A stretch of 64,000 bases of DNA from Candidatus Protochlamydia phocaeensis (GTDB taxonomy: Bacteria > Chlamydiota > Chlamydiia > Chlamydiales > Parachlamydiaceae), in NCBI RefSeq assembly GCF_001545115.1, contig NZ_FCNU01000023.1:1-64000 (forward strand). The letters are read 5' to 3'. The position numbers and the translations under genes are program-made. Under the pieces are notes generated by a model. That model ran no database searches. It had not been told where the DNA came from and saw only the letters and a program-made list of their open reading frames with translations. Numbering within the stretch: the stretch's first letter is position 1; every line of letters begins with the position of its first letter. This document shows positions 63,218 through 64,000 of this stretch, piece after piece.

Positions 63218-63952
63218 TCAATGATGATGATGGCTGCTGCTTTGATTAACAAATTCTCTATCAATGCCACGAGCGATATAAGCCCCGATATGCATCATTT
63301 GCGCACGAGACTGGTCAAATAATTGAATAGATGCTGTATAGTTTCCTAAAATAGAGAAAGCAATTTGGAAAGCTTCTGTTTGAGTATGTTGATCAAAAAG
63401 TGAGCGTAATACAGCATCAGAGAAAACAGAAGGATCCAAGCTGCTGATCAAATCGGCAATCGCATCGCCTTGAGCTTGCCATTGAGTTAAAATAGCCTGT
63501 GCTTGAGCTGTATTTCCAGCCACTAAAGCCACTGTAAAGGCTTCCTCTAAAACAACATACTCAGCTAAATCGATAGCTAATTGTGTGAAGAGTTGAGGAT
63601 TATTGGGGAAAAATTGAGCGATAAAATTAGAAATGTCCAAAGCATTCTGTGTCAAGCGGGCATTGAGGGCATCAATAGCCGCAGTAGGCGCTCCATTGAT
63701 AATGGCGCTCGCAACAGCGCGTGCATAAATAGCTTCTTGTTCAAACAGTTCAACCAGCGTTTCGCCAATAATGGCTTGAGGATTCACAGGAAATTCTACA
63801 GGCGCGTCGGGATTGACGACGATATCGGGAAAAACTTCGTTTAGATCAAAAGGAACGATTGGATCGATCGGTTGCGCTTGAAGAGAAGGAGTCGCAACGG
63901 CAGCAAATGCAAGCAAAAATGCGCTCAAGTTCTTTTTAATGGATAATTGCAT
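63218..63952 (-). CDS. Secreted helical protein with C-terminal four-histidine tail
   Basis: 244 residues. Signal peptide with KKNLSAFLLAFAAVATPSLQA, cleavage near residue 27. The mature part starts Pro/Asp/Val-rich (PIDPIVPFDLNEVFPDIVVNPDAPVEFPVNP) and is then all helical. Two similar halves are visible: LFEQEAIYARAVASAIINGA ... and LFDQHTQTEAFQIAFSILGN ..., each ending in a D/Q-rich helix. It ends SSSHHHH, a natural histidine tail that might bind metal. I do not recognise a named family. Confidence 0.8.
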   Translation of the reverse strand: MQLSIKKNLSAFLLAFAAVATPSLQAQPIDPIVPFDLNEVFPDIVVNPDAPVEFPVNPQAIIGETLVELFEQEAIYARAVASAIINGAPTAAIDALNARLTQNALDISNFIAQFFPNNPQLFTQLAIDLAEYVVLEEAFTVALVAGNTAQAQAILTQWQAQGDAIADLISSLDPSVFSDAVLRSLFDQHTQTEAFQIAFSILGNYTASIQLFDQSRAQMMHIGAYIARGIDREFVNQSSSHHHH

Positions 63953-64000
63953 AGGGAGTCTCCTTAAAGTTAGGATTTTTTAATTCAAAGTCAGACAACA

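Overview
The window reads as a chromosomal segment of an environmental (amoeba-associated) chlamydia, most likely Parachlamydiaceae. The strongest evidence is the minus-strand block infA - tRNA-Thr - tuf - tRNA-Trp - secE - nusG - rplK - rplA - rplJ - rplL - rpoB - rpoC, which is the order known from Chlamydiae. Supporting it are a TyrP-type aromatic amino acid permease, inclusion-membrane-like proteins with paired hydrophobic segments, a DUF1207 outer membrane protein, and several large eukaryote-like proteins that look like host-directed effectors. No integrase, transposase, CRISPR array, rRNA or plasmid origin was seen.

Layout. 1-6150: an AT-rich Rhs island. The intact 3' end of an rhs toxin gene is followed by immunity genes (three paralogues of one helical family, an Imm40-like gene, an orphan immunity gene, two CdiI-like genes, two Imm53-like genes). 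Between them lie decayed rhs/toxin tails, three of which still keep an ATGA stop/start overlap with the next immunity gene. 6400-21080: accessory region with an unknown membrane protein, a DUF3857/transglutaminase protein, a kinase-like protein, a 918-residue multidomain protein (possible ADP-ribosyltransferase-like fold, Nudix, PI-kinase-like) with a small partner, a KGG stress protein, an 8-strand outer membrane barrel, an Inc-like protein and two MORN-repeat proteins. 21440-35390: the transcription/translation block. Visible terminators follow tuf, nusG, rplL and rpoC, and promoter-like sequences precede infA, rplK and rpoB, so the block probably consists of several transcription units. 35820-37680: a protein with a eukaryotic-type Dbl homology (RhoGEF) domain. 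37800-64000: mixed metabolic and envelope genes (DUF1295, SufE, Hsp70/DUF2760 pair, TyrP, a split and fused ABC importer resembling thiamine-precursor uptake, M24 peptidase, HEAT protein, isochorismatase-like, HIT and MYG1 proteins, LOG-family protein, DUF1207, a tiny Cys-rich secreted protein, M48 protease, Nudix hydrolase and a secreted protein ending in four histidines).

Two themes cross the window. First, several effector candidates (12807, 17497, 35826, 44928) sit behind unusually A/T-rich upstream stretches. Second, many intergenic gaps hold 65-175 nt imperfect palindromes. Some share primary sequence (ends reading TTAACCTGAG or an inner CCTAGATTCG block), so they look like dispersed non-coding elements rather than only terminators. 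All calls rest on reading the sequence and on remembered family features; no database search was run.
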